Source of the DNA: Blasia pusilla
Lineage: Eukaryota > Marchantiophyta > Marchantiopsida > Blasiales
DNA length: 64,000 bases
Assembly: GCA_050084515.1 (NCBI GenBank)
Contig: CM114272.1
Location: forward strand, 620,001 to 684,000
Reading direction: 5' to 3'
Shown: positions 49,601-60,010 of the stretch, in pieces
Position numbering within the stretch: the first letter of the stretch is position 1
Layout: each line of letters starts with the position of its first letter
The notes under the pieces: model-generated
What the model saw: only the letters and a program-made list of their open reading frames with translations
The model's database searches: none
Told to the model about the DNA's origin: nothing
Position numbers and translations under genes: made by a program

Positions 49601-52600
49601 CTACTTCATTACTTAAAGGTGAAGCTTCCACTTTTCCCAGATTGTGCTTAGCATAGAGAGACCGTATACTCTTGTCTCTCTCCTGCTTTTGCAGATCATG
49701 TGCCTGTATAATCACCATGTTTAACAATTGGATTACACATAGGGGAGAAACAACTGAAAGTAGTGCAATCATTAGAAAAACTTTATCAATTTGAAAAAGG
49801 CTATCAAACAATCAGCAACAATCAGGCATCTCCAGTATTCCAGAACCTAATCTCAACTTCAAGACAGCCCAAGGGCAGCCAGACAGGTGGGCAAACAAAC
49901 CTCAAACTCTGCCTGCAATTTACCCTTGCTTTGACAGTCCTTGCTGAAATTGTCAATTAGAAACTGAAGCCTCCTCTCACTATCACTGCACTCCCTCTCC
50001 AGTTTCGAAATTTTCAGGGTCAGATTCCCTATCTTTTCCTGAAATTCCGACTGCCAAGTCGCAAGCTCTTCGTCTGTGTCTGTTCACATTGAGGATAAAC
50101 ACAAGCTTGCAACTTCCATAAAAATGTGCTCGAAGAAAATTATGTCCACTATATGAGTAGAGTTTCTTGAGATTTGCATAGACAGCTATGTACAGATACT
50201 TATGATACATCAGCTCATCCAATGTCATCCACTAACATACAAGTAGCATGCTCACCACTCATATTGTAAACTGAGTTATAAAGAGTTCAAACAAAAATCT
50301 CATTAGCGAAATGAGACATCCTTTTCGAATCAAATTGGAATGAAGGTGCAACCATGCAGTGGTGCAGGTTAGGGGACAGTACCTTCATTTTCTTCTTCAA
50401 GATCTTGGAACTGTTGCACTTTCAGTTTCATCAGCATTTCTCTTTTCCCTTCTTTAACACCAATCTGATTTCGCAAAGTTCTCAACTGCTCCAGGGCCAA
50501 CTCTACTGCCTCCTTCTTGCGCTGACTGTCTCTAATTTTTTTTCCAGCTCATTGATTTGTGACCGCAAGTGTGCAGCCTTTTGATGATCCTGCTCCATAT
50601 CACCTCTGAGCTGCGACCAGATATGTACGGGGTTATCTGCTTAGGAAATCACTTCTTTCATTACCAAGTCATTCTTACTGAAGCAACAAAGCTATAGTGA
50701 AATTCTGGCCACCAACCAAACTGGAATAGTGCAAGTGATTGAGCGATTAACATTGCAGTAACCACAACCAACCAATCTCCATTACAGAGCTATGCAAGCA
50801 CAGTTGTACCTTGTAAGCTGCGTCCTTGAGAGTCTGAAGATTCTCCAACTTGAGCTTATACATTTTAATCTCCTGGGCTTGGTCTTTATGGAGTTTTTTT
50901 ATCACTTCTAGTGCTTTCGTATACCTTCCAGTCCAGTTAAGAGCCATGGCATACATTAGAACACCAGACCACAGGTACATGGTTTCTTGAAGAGTCGTGA
51001 CTACACTTCACCTTGGTAAAAAAACAGACTCTAAGATTCCAACAGGAATACATGAAGTCCTTAGGTATGCACTTGACGAGTAAGTTAAAGCTAGTGCCAC
51101 TCAGAACTCTCCCTGGCTAGATGAAGATAATGTCCATGACAATGAGCTGATTCTAAAGCATCCCTACTATTGAGCCACTCCCTAACAGAATGGCTCCAGC
51201 AACCACATCCAACAAGTGAACATCGGCATAGGTTACATAGAACCAGAACACAAAGTATCCAAATTTAAGAATACCTTGTCGCAGAAAAGATATCATCAAA
51301 TTTCTTCTTCAGGACAGCACCTTCAGCTAATGGCCAATTTGCATCGTCTTGATGAACAAAAATGACATTTTCCAGAACTGCTTTAGATACTCCCATTAAA
51401 GCTGGAACTTCTCTGTCCATGTCAGCACATCTGTAGCTGAGGCATACCTTCTGGACTTGCATCAAACCAAAGCTTGCAGAGGTTACGAAAAATTCAAGCT
51501 AGTCAAGTTCATCAGCTATAGATAGAAAAGCCCGTAAGCAAAGAAGACCAAAACGCCAAAAAGGCATGCATCACGACCTCCAGGGCTGCTTCACCCTAGC
51601 ATGCCTGTATCCCAGACCATAAGGAAAACTATGTCACTGGAGAAAGTGTGGAGAATCTAAACTTCATGGACAGACAGGTCCGTCCATGAGATTTAATTAC
51701 AAGATGGGTTGGACATGAACCAAAACCATCATAAATTTGTGCATTAGTGCAGGACTTTCAGAAACTCTTCCACTATTTTGAAGTAAGCTCCACAAACAGC
51801 AAGAGAATCTGGCAGGTAAAACACCGTTTCAAAAATCAGAAGGGCAAAGAAGAAAAAAAACCCAGCACACCTCGCCGGTATGAGAGTTGATTGTTTGCAG
51901 AACACTTTCTATGGCTTTGAACTCCATCTTGGATCCCTTCTGTGTAAGTTGGAAAGACCGGATGCAAACCACATCCTTCTGTGCTGCAGTTTTAAACCTC
52001 AGCTTGATTTGACCTTTAGTTTCTGTCTCTCCAGCAACCTGTTTGAAAATAAACTATTAATAAATGTACACGGCCAGCAAGAAAAGAAAAGCCAGAGTGA
52101 CCCCAACTACCTACAAACCCTGAAGGTTAATGCAATTCACCTTGGGATCGTGGATGAAGCTGTGGCCCGATCGAGAGTTTGGGGGCATCTCCCCAGTGCA
52201 GGCGTGCTTGAGGCACTCAATAATGGTCTGCATTATTATTTCCAATGAAATTACGACCCAAAATTAGCAATCTCATCACCTTGCCATTGGACTCTCATAG
52301 GTTCTCAAATTATGCAAGATCCTATCAGAGAACTGTATCAGACTCAAAGGTAAAAGTTTGCATATTCTCAAATGTAACCATGAGGGGTGTAGATATCATC
52401 CGCATTATTATTACCGAGGAAATTTCGACTCAAACTTATCCACCTCATCATTTTGCTCTAGGGCTTGAGAAATCTCTCAGATTATGCAAGATCCTGAAGA
52501 TGAACTGACTGATGCGACTAAAAAGGTCAAATTTGACTACTCTCCATTGTACCAGTGAGGGATGTAAATGAGCCATAACAACATCAACCTTAACCCCAAC

Positions 52601-53459
52601 CCCCTTACCAGAGGAAGATAATTTGTTACACCCACACAGAGTTTGCTACTAGGAGGTAGATCAGAGGGAGAATTGCAACAATGTTGCAACCAAAACCGTA
52701 CAGACAGATTCAATCCCAAATACTTGGAAACCCAAACTTGAAAAGTCATGGAGGTCAGAATTCTCACAATACAACTCTAAATGATCAATGATGAAAATTA
52801 CCCCAAAAAGAACAGCACGGTGCAGAGTATCTACCCTAAACCCTTATTGACACCACAGTGTTTCTGCCTTCAGTTTCAGAACCACCATTCAATTGAACAC
52901 TTTGAAACATTAACTTCTGTAGCCATTAAGTTCACCATTCAGCATTCCCACGATCAAACCCTAAGACACCAAGAAAAGATTCCCAAAAGAACAGCGCGCT
53001 GCAGAGTATCTAACACAACATTCACTGATTCCTGACGGTTTTTGCTCCCAGTTTCAGTATCACGTGCGCAAGCACAACCAACCACCAACCGTCAAGCATA
53101 GCTTAGTCTTGATGGTTGTGTTCATTGCAAATGTGCATCAGACAGCCATAGCAGCTGAGAATACAAGATGTTAAGACTACACCAACCCATGACAACAATT
53201 CAACAGATACCCATTGTAGCTGCTAATAAGAACAAGACTCTAACAACCCCACACAACGGCGCCATGCTCCTTGTCACCGTTCATTGATCCACAACCACAT
53301 AGCCCGCCCAGTGCAAACCCAACCAGTGTTGCTTACAGTTTTTCCAGCGCCATTGGGACCCACGATCAACGTGAGGGGTCGATAGAAGGTTATGACATGA
53401 GTGTTCTCGGGGCTGAAACTCCTGATGCCCTTAATGAGCATCTTGTCAACGACACTCAT
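28611..53459 (-). CDS. RAD50: RAD50, DNA double-strand-break repair ATPase, 27 coding exons, one frameshift
   Basis: Exons: 53337-53459, 52141-52227, 51871-52038, 51275-51450, 50810-50924, 50383-50610, 49901-50073, 49533-49703, 49165-49269, 47397-47504, 47007-47218, 46153-46245, 45504-45631, 45205-45322, 44772-44901, 44319-44532, 43860-44061, 43298-43499, 42667-42836, 42125-42449, 41791-41916, 41506-41558, 41252-41402, 41100-41162, 29200-29333, 28873-29001, 28611-28650. All splice phases fit. One base is missing in exon 6 (A8 run, minus strand); allowing for it the protein is 1,314 residues, the usual plant size. Motifs: [15 protein letters not shown] start, Walker [10 protein letters not shown] (34-42), coiled coil with zinc hook CPCC (694-697), signature CSAGQK, Walker [12 protein letters not shown] (about 1236-1246), end IIEAQEIFE. 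In the MRE11-RAD50-NBS1 complex it binds and tethers broken ends. Intron 24 is 11.8 kb of nested retrotransposons. Exon 16 uses a weaker GTGATT donor, chosen to keep phase. Confidence 0.96.
29949..30146. repeat. 9-bp minisatellite in left Copia-1 LTR
   Basis: About 22 units of aagtggcca/aagtgacca and variants (ctgacca, tagccaa). Its copy at 34600-34793 in the other LTR has a different unit arrangement, so the array has changed since insertion. ORFs reading [10 protein letters not shown] are artefacts of it. Confidence 0.9.
30260..34442 (-). pseudogene. Copia-1 gag-pol, frameshifted
   Basis: Gag start [20 protein letters not shown] lies at about 34330-34390. The open piece 32627-33874 carries a CCHC zinc knuckle ([14 protein letters not shown], Cys66/69, His74, Cys79), an aspartic protease site (LWILDSGS, Asp150), the integrase zinc finger (LWHNQMGH ... 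CTSC) and the start of the integrase core ([12 protein letters not shown]). Integrase continues at 32400-32693 (RTDGGGEY). Reverse transcriptase is at 30930-31586 ([25 protein letters not shown]). RNase H is at 30260-30873 ([33 protein letters not shown]). Protease-integrase-RT-RNase H order defines Ty1/copia. Breaks between 31586 and 32192 and at the RT-RNase H junction mean no single polyprotein is made. Confidence 0.92.
34600..34793. repeat. 9-bp minisatellite in right Copia-1 LTR
   Basis: Same aagtggcca/aagtgacca unit family as at 29949-30146, about 21 units with a different order of variants. Confidence 0.9.
35281..36521 (+). pseudogene. Copia-3 partial pol: reverse transcriptase and RNase H
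   Basis: [43 protein letters not shown] (YVDD catalytic site), then [29 protein letters not shown] and [13 protein letters not shown] of copia RNase H. The frame shifts between the two open pieces (35288-35824 and 35781-36521), and everything N-terminal to the RT palm is missing, so it is inactive. Confidence 0.95.
36529..37074 (+). mobile_element. 3' LTR of Copia-3
   Basis: Begins TGTTGTAAAACATAG directly after the polypurine tract aagtgggag and carries a TATA-like stretch (ggctgtatataaccctctga) about 140 bases in. It contains repeated words gtggttgctattgcactaag. It matches the solo LTR at 47975-48606. The exact 3' end near gaaactctgattc is uncertain. Confidence 0.8.
37457..38139 (+). mobile_element. 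Solo LTR, family LTR-A, with GTTGC target duplication
   Basis: TGTTGAAATTTG to CATTTTCTCA, 683 bp, flanked on both sides by GTTGC (37452-37456 and 38140-38144). Removing it restores the Copia-3-type LTR sequence. This is a solo LTR left by LTR-LTR recombination. An internal gtatataatgtctct may be its promoter. The 81-codon ORF in it recurs in every copy only because the LTR does. Confidence 0.95.
38729..39145 (+). pseudogene. Copia-2 gag, N-terminal part
   Basis: 138 codons open: [64 protein letters not shown]. This is the copia gag (DUF4219/UBN2) pattern. It breaks off after [13 protein letters not shown]. The following gag segment resumes at 39860-40014 and, across a solo LTR, at 40709-40740 (NQYL then ALIRSMP). 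Confidence 0.88.
39184..39859 (-). mobile_element. LTR-A copy, inverted, at a rearranged junction
   Basis: Plus strand starts tgagaaaatgattgacc and ends aaatttcaaca; 676 bp. No matching target duplication (taacc versus cagga). About 70 bases of gag (caggacgct-tcac...gaaggcgatagt) occur on both sides, at 39046-39117 and 39860-39930. The junction therefore looks like recombination between related elements and not a simple insertion. Confidence 0.85.
40015..40703 (+). mobile_element. Solo LTR, family LTR-A, with TATCT target duplication, inside Copia-2 gag
   Basis: TGTTGAAATTTG to CATTTTCTCA, 689 bp, flanked by TATCT (40010-40014 and 40704-40708). Removing the LTR and one TATCT joins the gag frame exactly (ENQYL with ALIRSMP), which proves insertion into an existing Copia-2. 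Confidence 0.95.
43187..43259. repeat. Near-perfect hairpin in RAD50 intron 18
   Basis: The left arm ctgcaagggaatagttgt...agatttggt (43187-43218) and right arm accaaatct...cccttgcag (43222-43259) are reverse complements apart from one mismatch and a short insertion in the right arm. The loop is 3 bases. It sits just inside the intron beyond exon 18 (43298-43499). Confidence 0.9.
47975..48606 (+). mobile_element. Solo LTR of Copia-3 family in RAD50 intron 9
   Basis: TGTTGTAAGACATAG start, the same internal order as 36529-37074, and a gagaaactctgatattc end, flanked by TAAAA (47970-47974 and 48607-48611). It lies between RAD50 exons 9 and 10, opposite in orientation to RAD50. The A-rich flank makes the exact border uncertain by a few bases. 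Confidence 0.85.
50536..50543 (-). other. Single-base frameshift site in RAD50 exon 6 (T8 on plus strand)
   Basis: Upstream coding ([20 protein letters not shown]) and downstream coding ([17 protein letters not shown]) are both RAD50-like but in frames that differ by one base. The switch falls exactly on an A8 run (minus strand), and exons 6 plus 7 total 401 bases where the flanking phases require 402. As written, the frame would stop after about 258 residues. A lost base in a homopolymer is a common assembly error, so a real mutation is not established. Confidence 0.85.
52229..52567. repeat. Local tandem duplication of about 170 bp in RAD50 intron 1
   Basis: 52229-52398 and 52399-52567 share gcattattatt-cc-a-gaaatt-cgac, cctcatca, attatgcaagatcct and a gaggg-tgta end. 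A second, looser duplication (about 52799-52830 and 52980-53010) shares agaacagc-cg-tgcagagtatct. Confidence 0.75.
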
Positions 53460-54150
53460 GTTTCCAAGCCGAGTACGCTAACCCAGTCAGCCTCTCCAAG
53501 AAAGTTTCTCCTCAACCTCTCCAATTCTCACACGATTCGTCAGAACCCGTGTAATTCTCTTCTCTGCCCAACTCAGTCCAGTCTCAGCTGATTTGGTTCT
53601 CTCGACCGATTTCCACTCTTCCCGATTTCCTTGATACTCCTAGCTGTATCTCCTTCTAGCCTAAACCCTACAGGCACCCAATCTAGTCGAAGATGAGCTG
53701 ATTCTCTCAACGAATTTCCACTTTTCTACGTTTTCTGAAAGTCATGGCCCTATCCCCTTCCCCCTAAACCCCACAAGCACCCAATCCACTCTTAGCAGAG
53801 CTGCTTCTCTCTACCATTGTCACTCTTTCTAATTTTCTTAGAACTCTTCAGACCCATAACCCCACACACCTCCAATCCCATCCCAGCTGAGCTGATTCTC
53901 TCAGACCATTCCCGCTGTTCCCAATTTTCATATAACTCCTTACACCCTAAACCCCACAAGCACCCAATCCAGTCTCAGCTGAGTTGCTTCTCTCAAACCA
54001 TTCCCGCTCTTCCCAAATGTCTTAGAACTCCTTCCACCCTAAACCCCACAAGTCCCCAATCCACTCTCAGTAGAGCTCACGCTATCTACACGTTTCCACT
54101 CTCCCCGGTTTCTTAGAACTCGTCCCACCCAATCCCCTACAGCCAAATTC
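53460..54150 (-). promoter_or_regulatory. RAD50 upstream region made of degenerate tandem repeats
   Basis: From about 53550 to 54150 there are about six diverged units of 85-105 bp with ccctaaaccccacaagcacc, caatccagtctcagctgag and tcttagaactc. Anchor words lie near 53660, 53763, 53850, 53945 and 54037. This lies within 700 bases upstream of the RAD50 start codon, so it probably overlaps the 5' UTR and promoter. Plus-strand ORFs over it are repeat translations. Confidence 0.65.
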
Positions 54151-54284
54151 CACATTACTATCTCTTCACGCATTGCGCTGCATTCCAGTGAGCTCGCTTC
54201 TCTTGCACCAAACCCGACGGCGGCACTTAGTTGGGGCCGTTGGGGGAGAATTCCCCAGTAATAGTGTTGGAAAAGGCTCGAAAG

Positions 54285-54288
<4 letters not shown>

Positions 54289-54320
<32 letters not shown>
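54289..54320. repeat. (CT)16 microsatellite
   Basis: 32 bases of CT dinucleotide upstream of RAD50. Confidence 0.98.
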
Positions 54321-54323
<3 letters not shown>

Positions 54324-54500
54324 CTTCCTGGTTGACACTTGGAAGCTCAGCACCGACAAGTTGTATGGTCAGCACTCACACTCTATGAGAGTGCCTCCCT
54401 CCTCTCATATGGTACCTTCTTCACTTCTCTACACCCATCCTAGTCTCAGGCACCGTCCAACCGTGTATGGTCGCAAGGCTAAGACAGGCACTACTTGATG
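54321..54500. repeat. Dispersed repeat shared with RAD50 introns
   Basis: The words cttggaagctc, ggtcagcactcac, gagagtgc, ctcctctcat, acacccatcc, ggtcgcaaggctaagacagg appear in the same order at 48640-48820 in RAD50 intron 9, and the first part again near 46446. Function unknown. Confidence 0.6.
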
Positions 54501-54501
54501 A

Positions 54502-54504
<3 letters not shown>

Positions 54505-54534
<30 letters not shown>
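54505..54534. repeat. (CT)15 microsatellite
   Basis: 30 bases of CT dinucleotide, followed by shorter CT-rich stretches to about 54600. Confidence 0.98.
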
Positions 54535-54538
<4 letters not shown>

Positions 54539-55049
54539 GCTCTCCTGATTCCCAATTCTGCCCGATTTCTCTCTCTCTCTATCTCCCTCTATCTGTGCAA
54601 AATCCGAACTCTGCCCCGATTTCTCTCCCAAATCCGAGTTCTGACTTCTGCCCACATGCACTCCCTGAGCCCTGGAGCTTCCCTACAGCGGACTTGCTCT
54701 TGAATTTCTCACGCGCTAGCGCAGTCCGGTTCTTGAATTCCCTCAGCCGATCGCATGATCGCGCGCATTTTTGGTGGATGAGTGGAGCATCTCAAGATAA
54801 TCGCAGTCTTGAAAGATCGATCCCCTGTCTCTCCAAATTGCTTCATTCGTGGGAGATGGAATGGCCATCCTCCTATACTGTACAGGGCGTGTCAATTCAA
54901 GTGCACCCTACTCAGAGATCATAGAGGGCGTGTTGGCAGCTTCGTTCGCCCGTAAGATCTCACATGTGTGACATTTTTAATATTAGTGGCAAACCTCATA
55001 CTTATTTATCTGTACTATATTGGGCGACAAAATAATGAGAAAATAAAAT

Positions 55050-55560
55050 AAAATAATAGGATGATACTTAAATTATTTGTATTTTTTTCATTTAATTCAT
55101 ATGTGATGGGAAAAGAAAATGAATTTGGGAGGAAATAATTTTATCAATTGATATGAATTATTAACTAACTATTTAATTGATGATATTTTGATGGGATGAG
55201 AAAGGGGGAGAAACAAATATGATTAAATTTAATGAAATGATGGAATTATTAAGGGGAGTCCCATAGTCATTAAATTTTAACTAGGGAATGAAGTTACTTA
55301 GAAGAGTAGATTGTTAGATTTTAGATTTTTTTAATTATATTTACTTTTTAAATGAAATATATATTTAGATTCTTAAATTGTTTTTAAAATAATTATGCTA
55401 ATTCACATTTGATATTTTGGGGAGGGAAAATGAATTTGAATGGGAAAAGGGAAATGATTTCATTCACTCATATTAACTAATGATTTTGGTATTATTTTGG
55501 TGGGAGAAGTGGAGGGGAACAATAAATATTGTTTCATTTTTTAGGGATGAAATTATGTGG
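55050..55560. repeat. AT-rich dispersed repeat R2, copy 2
   Basis: Diverged match, same order, to 9500-9990 (acttagaagagt, ttcacatttgatattttgggg, ttattttggtggga). Within the copy a module of the type atttaattgat-attt-gatggga recurs, so the family itself may be built from a tandem repeat. Confidence 0.65.
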
Positions 55561-58150
55561 ACTCATATAAATACAAGTCCACATACTTATTAAGATTAGA
55601 GTGAATTTTGTGTATATGTGGACTTGTATTTATATAAGATTCGACTCCTTGTAGCTAATATCCATACAAATTTCTACTAGCATTGGAGCTTCAACTCCAA
55701 CCAACATCTTGTAGTAAGAAGATACACAAAGTAGAGTTTAGATAGGCGGAACCACGAGGAGATGGTTGTGGCGAAGTCATAGTATAATATTTGCATGGAC
55801 CTATAATCTTACATCATGATGTTGTAAAATGGAACACATAGAAGGCATGTACTTATGCTAGTGCATTGCGAGGGCGCTCTCACTAGTTATTACTATCAAC
55901 AACAAATAACTTGCAAGTTGACACGTATCCCCTAGGATGGCTTCCTATAACAACATATATCCTATCTTATTAGTTATAAGTCACATCTCACTAACTTAGA
56001 TCAAACTTATACAACTCTTCACTAGTTTTTACAATGTGTATATTTTAGAGGATATCCTTGGCCACATGAGATAATCCCAAATGGGATGTTTGAAGAAGTA
56101 TTTAGTTCCTTGTTACGGAAACTACCGTAATGCAAATCTAGTGTGGAGCCCATATTATATACAAGACCAGAAAAAAATTTCTTGATGCTTGTACTATCAA
56201 AATATTTTCTTATTGCCCCATTGGGACGTATCGATAAAAAAGTTGCTTGCAAATCAAGACACTATTCTCCTTTGATAATATTGATGAGGATAGTGTTGTT
56301 TAAGGTTTCCAATTGAAACGCCCTTATACCCACTAATTAAATCATTAGTTATTACTATCAAAGATTTAGTGACAAAGTTGAGAAGTAATAATATAGTAGT
56401 TCTAAAATGTTAGTTGTTAATATAAGCGATTAATCCCTACATGTTTGTGTCACATAAGGGGTAAGTTCACATGTTTTTCACACCAACTTAGCTCTCTTAA
56501 TGTTTCATTTGTTTTCATTGCACTCAATTGTATGACTATGACGATTCATGATCAAATGAAATATATTGAGTATCAGAGGCGTTCACAAATCAAAATGAGG
56601 TCCTCTTATTGTAATATTCATGCGTTTTTTTTTTTTTTTTAAATGTATCGATGTTGAATCTATAACAACCCAAATTTAAAATTGTGTGACATAAGCTTTA
56701 GAGCTTTTGGCCATATCATATTAAAAATGGTCTTTCCCATAAAATTGAACTTCCTTGAGAGAGAAGCCCCACTTTCCTCTTTAAAATAAATCCTTCGTAT
56801 CTTAATATTATACCAATGGATGCAAGAGCTAATGACAAGATGTTCAAGATTTCTCTAAGTTCATTAAGTATGATTGACTAATAAGATAAGGCATGGGTTA
56901 AGTATGATGACACTTCTTGACCAACAAGGTGTATGTTGATAAGAAGCATATTTTTAATAATAATAATAGTGATAGTATGATAAAATAATAGTGATATAGG
57001 TTATCCTGAAAACAATTTTTAATAGCACTCTAAACTATGTAAGATTTCTTCCATGTGTCATTCAACTTCTTTTCTTTTCTTTTTTCTAAAGTTCTTAAGT
57101 TATGATTCAAGTGTGAGATTTGGATTCTTTATGGAACATGTATCCTCAAAATGAAGTGTTAGAAATCTTACATTTGGATCTCTCCTAAAAAAAGCAATCC
57201 TCATTGAAGCATCCCCATATGAGGATCTCAAAGCCTCTTCCCATCGACCCATGTGTGCAAAATATGATGTTTAGGTTTTTCATTATTGAGAATATCAAAA
57301 CCATGATGCACACAATTTGAGCTACAATCCATATGCAAGAAAAAAGTATGAGACTACAGTTCGATGGCATGGTAAGAATGATGAGGAGATAGTGTCGAGT
57401 TAGAAGGCATTTTTCTTTTTACATGTTTGTTGACTACGTTAGATTTGTAGAAGACATCCACTTTCAGATTAAGATTGGACGGTGAGCCTTAAGGTCAAAA
57501 GTCTGACACGTATTTATAGGAAGTTAAGACATCTATCATGAAAAGTTAGTCTTTCAATACTTGCGCATAAGTATCATCACAAGCATAGTAGGTGTTAGAG
57601 AGCGAGATGAAATCCTAGAGTGAGCCAAGAGGTTCAAGTGGAAGAAGGTACTTGTGCTTAAAGTTTAGGAGGACAACTTAGAATAAATGATGTCTCATCC
57701 TAGCCAACAAAAGTTGTGAGAGATATTCATGATGAGTTGGATCATTCTTTAGGCAAGCATACATAAAACTTGCTTTAAATTTTAGTTTTTGTGACATGGT
57801 ATGGAGATTGATGTTTTCTACTTTTCAACCAAATAGATGTTGTATGATTGATTGTAAGCATTGTTGATCGACAACAAACTTGCATTATTTATTGATCATA
57901 TTGTGAGGATATTGGTAAAGTTTGGACTTTTGAAGGTCTTTACCATTAACAAGATACACATTGTAGTTGGTAGGTAATAGTCAAAATGGAGCAATTCTCT
58001 GGGTGAAATTTCCCAACATTTGAAGGGAATGAGAAACTTATATGTCACTTGATTGAGTGCCAAGCCATTTGGGTCATCAGCTAAGATATTGAAGGACTAA
58101 AATACTAAGTTCAAAGGTAATTTCAAGGCTTGTGTGAAAGGATATCGAGA
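55560..58150. other. AT-rich intergenic region, no gene recognised
   Basis: No supported coding region. ORFs at 56022-56252, 56445-56642 and 57185-57370 show no family resemblance; 56445-56642 ends in a poly-T tract (56626-56640). Confidence 0.5.
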
Positions 58151-58830
58151 GATCATTCCCGTGCTCATATACATCGTTACATGTACATAACATACATCGT
58201 TGTCACCAAACATGCACACAAGCATGCACGATCCCATGCTAACTCATAGCATCCAAACATCGAGACGAGAAGTATTAAAATATCTCCAATAAATCAAGTG
58301 ACTTTCACACAATTTCTCTATGGTACACACACACAACACACACTCTCTCTCTCTCTCTCTCTCTCTAACCAAACCCACTCTCCTAATGAGAGGTTTGGGT
58401 TACACACACAAGTCAAGGAGGACCATAGTTCCATTGCCAAAAGGTTTAACAAAAAGAGAATGAGCTCTCAAGCTCTCTCTCCTTTAGGTATACCCTTTTC
58501 CTCTTCTAAGTTCTCTTTATGGTAACCTATGCTCCCATATCATCTCCTTGACTCTTGACATGTTGTATGAGGTCAAGGGCCACTTCCCAAAGTGGAAAGT
58601 CAACTATGCTCATAATGGTAACTTACCCATAATAGTAATTTTCCAAATATAGCTCCAAATGAGCCGAAACGAAGAGGAAACATGCTCTCTCAAGCTATCC
58701 GTGGCCTCAAGAGATCATCTTGGATCTCGGGAGGCTGTCTTCCATTACCCGCAAAGGCTCTCTACTAGATCTTGTCGATGTATCCTAAAAGAAGTGACAA
58801 ATTGTATCCTTAAATCACATTTGGATACGA
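58150..58830. repeat. Dispersed repeat R3, copy 2 (uninterrupted)
   Basis: Matches 25335-26760 in order (tacatcgttgtcaccaaaca, gatcccatgctaactca, atgagaggtttgggttacac, a CT run at 58343-58366, aaatgagccgaaacgaag, tctactagatct) but lacks the solo LTR found there, so it represents the pre-insertion state. The CT run lies before the gaggtttggg block here and after it in copy 1. Confidence 0.75.
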
Positions 58831-60010
58831 GTTCCTCTATCTATGTAAGGAAAAAACCTTCCTTGCGTATTTATTTGTCAGGTGGGGATACAAAGGACCT
58901 CAAGACGTGAGCATATATAAATTTTGATAAGTCTTATTATTAAATTGTTATCATAAAAATATATGGATCCATGAAATAAAATTATCTTTAAACTATTAGA
59001 TGTGTATCATCAATAATTGATTTTCCATAATATGATATTTTTCTTACAAAATAAGCTTAAATCCTTCCTTCCCTCCTCCATTTTTTTCTACCCTCTACAT
59101 GTCCATCAAATATCATTTTAAGGAGTCTTCATCCATCATCCATAAATCAAAGCTTAAATAGAATTTTCCAACTTATGAGTTTTCTACTAGGCCTTACCTC
59201 GTCCCCATAGTGTTGGAGATTTTTTTTCTATCAATCCTTAGGCTTTTTTGTATCACTGATAGTTTTTTTTCGGAATTTTATGGTAAATCGGTCCATTTAG
59301 TGGCACTTTTTTGTTGAATAGTTTGTTTCATGAGTTTATTGGTGTTATCCAATTTACTTTTTATTGCGTCTTGCATTGATCAATTATTGTTTTTATTTCA
59401 AGTTGTGCCTTTCACTCATGAGTTTCTTCTTGAGTAAATTTGTTTTCTCTATCTCGAGCATAATTAGAACTAAGAACTCCATCTTTTATGGATATCATTA
59501 TTGGAAACCTCTTATAAAAGATAGTCAATTATAATCTTTGAACAAAAGATTAGTTTTAATACAAATTTCAACATAAAATACATATCACTAATACAATGAA
59601 AATTGAGCTACAAACTAGAGTATAAGGAGCAAAGAAGAGATATTTAAGGATTTAAGGATGTGTTTTTGGATGGTAAATTTCCACAACCCCAAATAGTAAC
59701 CAAATCTAGATTTTTAGCTTAAGATTTACATGATCATATTATCTATAAAAAAAAAACAAATATGATTCTAAGTTAGCATATAACTACCTAAATTCCTTAT
59801 AACGCTTCCATACATATATCTTCTATTGATATACTATCTCACTCACTTCTTCCATAAGAAGCTTGCATGTTAAATCTCATAAGGGTATCGGACTAGTTAG
59901 GACCCAAAACATTCCTAAACCTTGTTTCAATACATTTTTTATGTTAAAGTATCTTTCACATGTGGCTCTACATGCACATTGCACTCTAGCTATATTAGTT
60001 ATTGTTGGTA
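58830..60010. other. AT-rich intergenic region, no gene recognised
   Basis: Homopolymer-rich AT DNA; nothing coding or structural seen. Confidence 0.5.

Noticed and set aside
41352-50584. Plus-strand ORFs across the RAD50 exons
   Set aside because: Antisense shadows of RAD50 exons, mostly over coiled-coil coding sequence with few stops on the other strand.
28611-53459. RAD50 as a processed or wholly degenerate pseudogene
   Set aside because: All 26 introns with consensus or near-consensus sites and all ATPase and zinc-hook motifs are kept; one homopolymer base is insufficient.
57640-58130. Possible decayed gypsy integrase remnant (VRDIHDELDHSLGKHT)
   Set aside because: Only one short stretch resembles the integrase zinc-binding region, frames are broken and no further motif follows.
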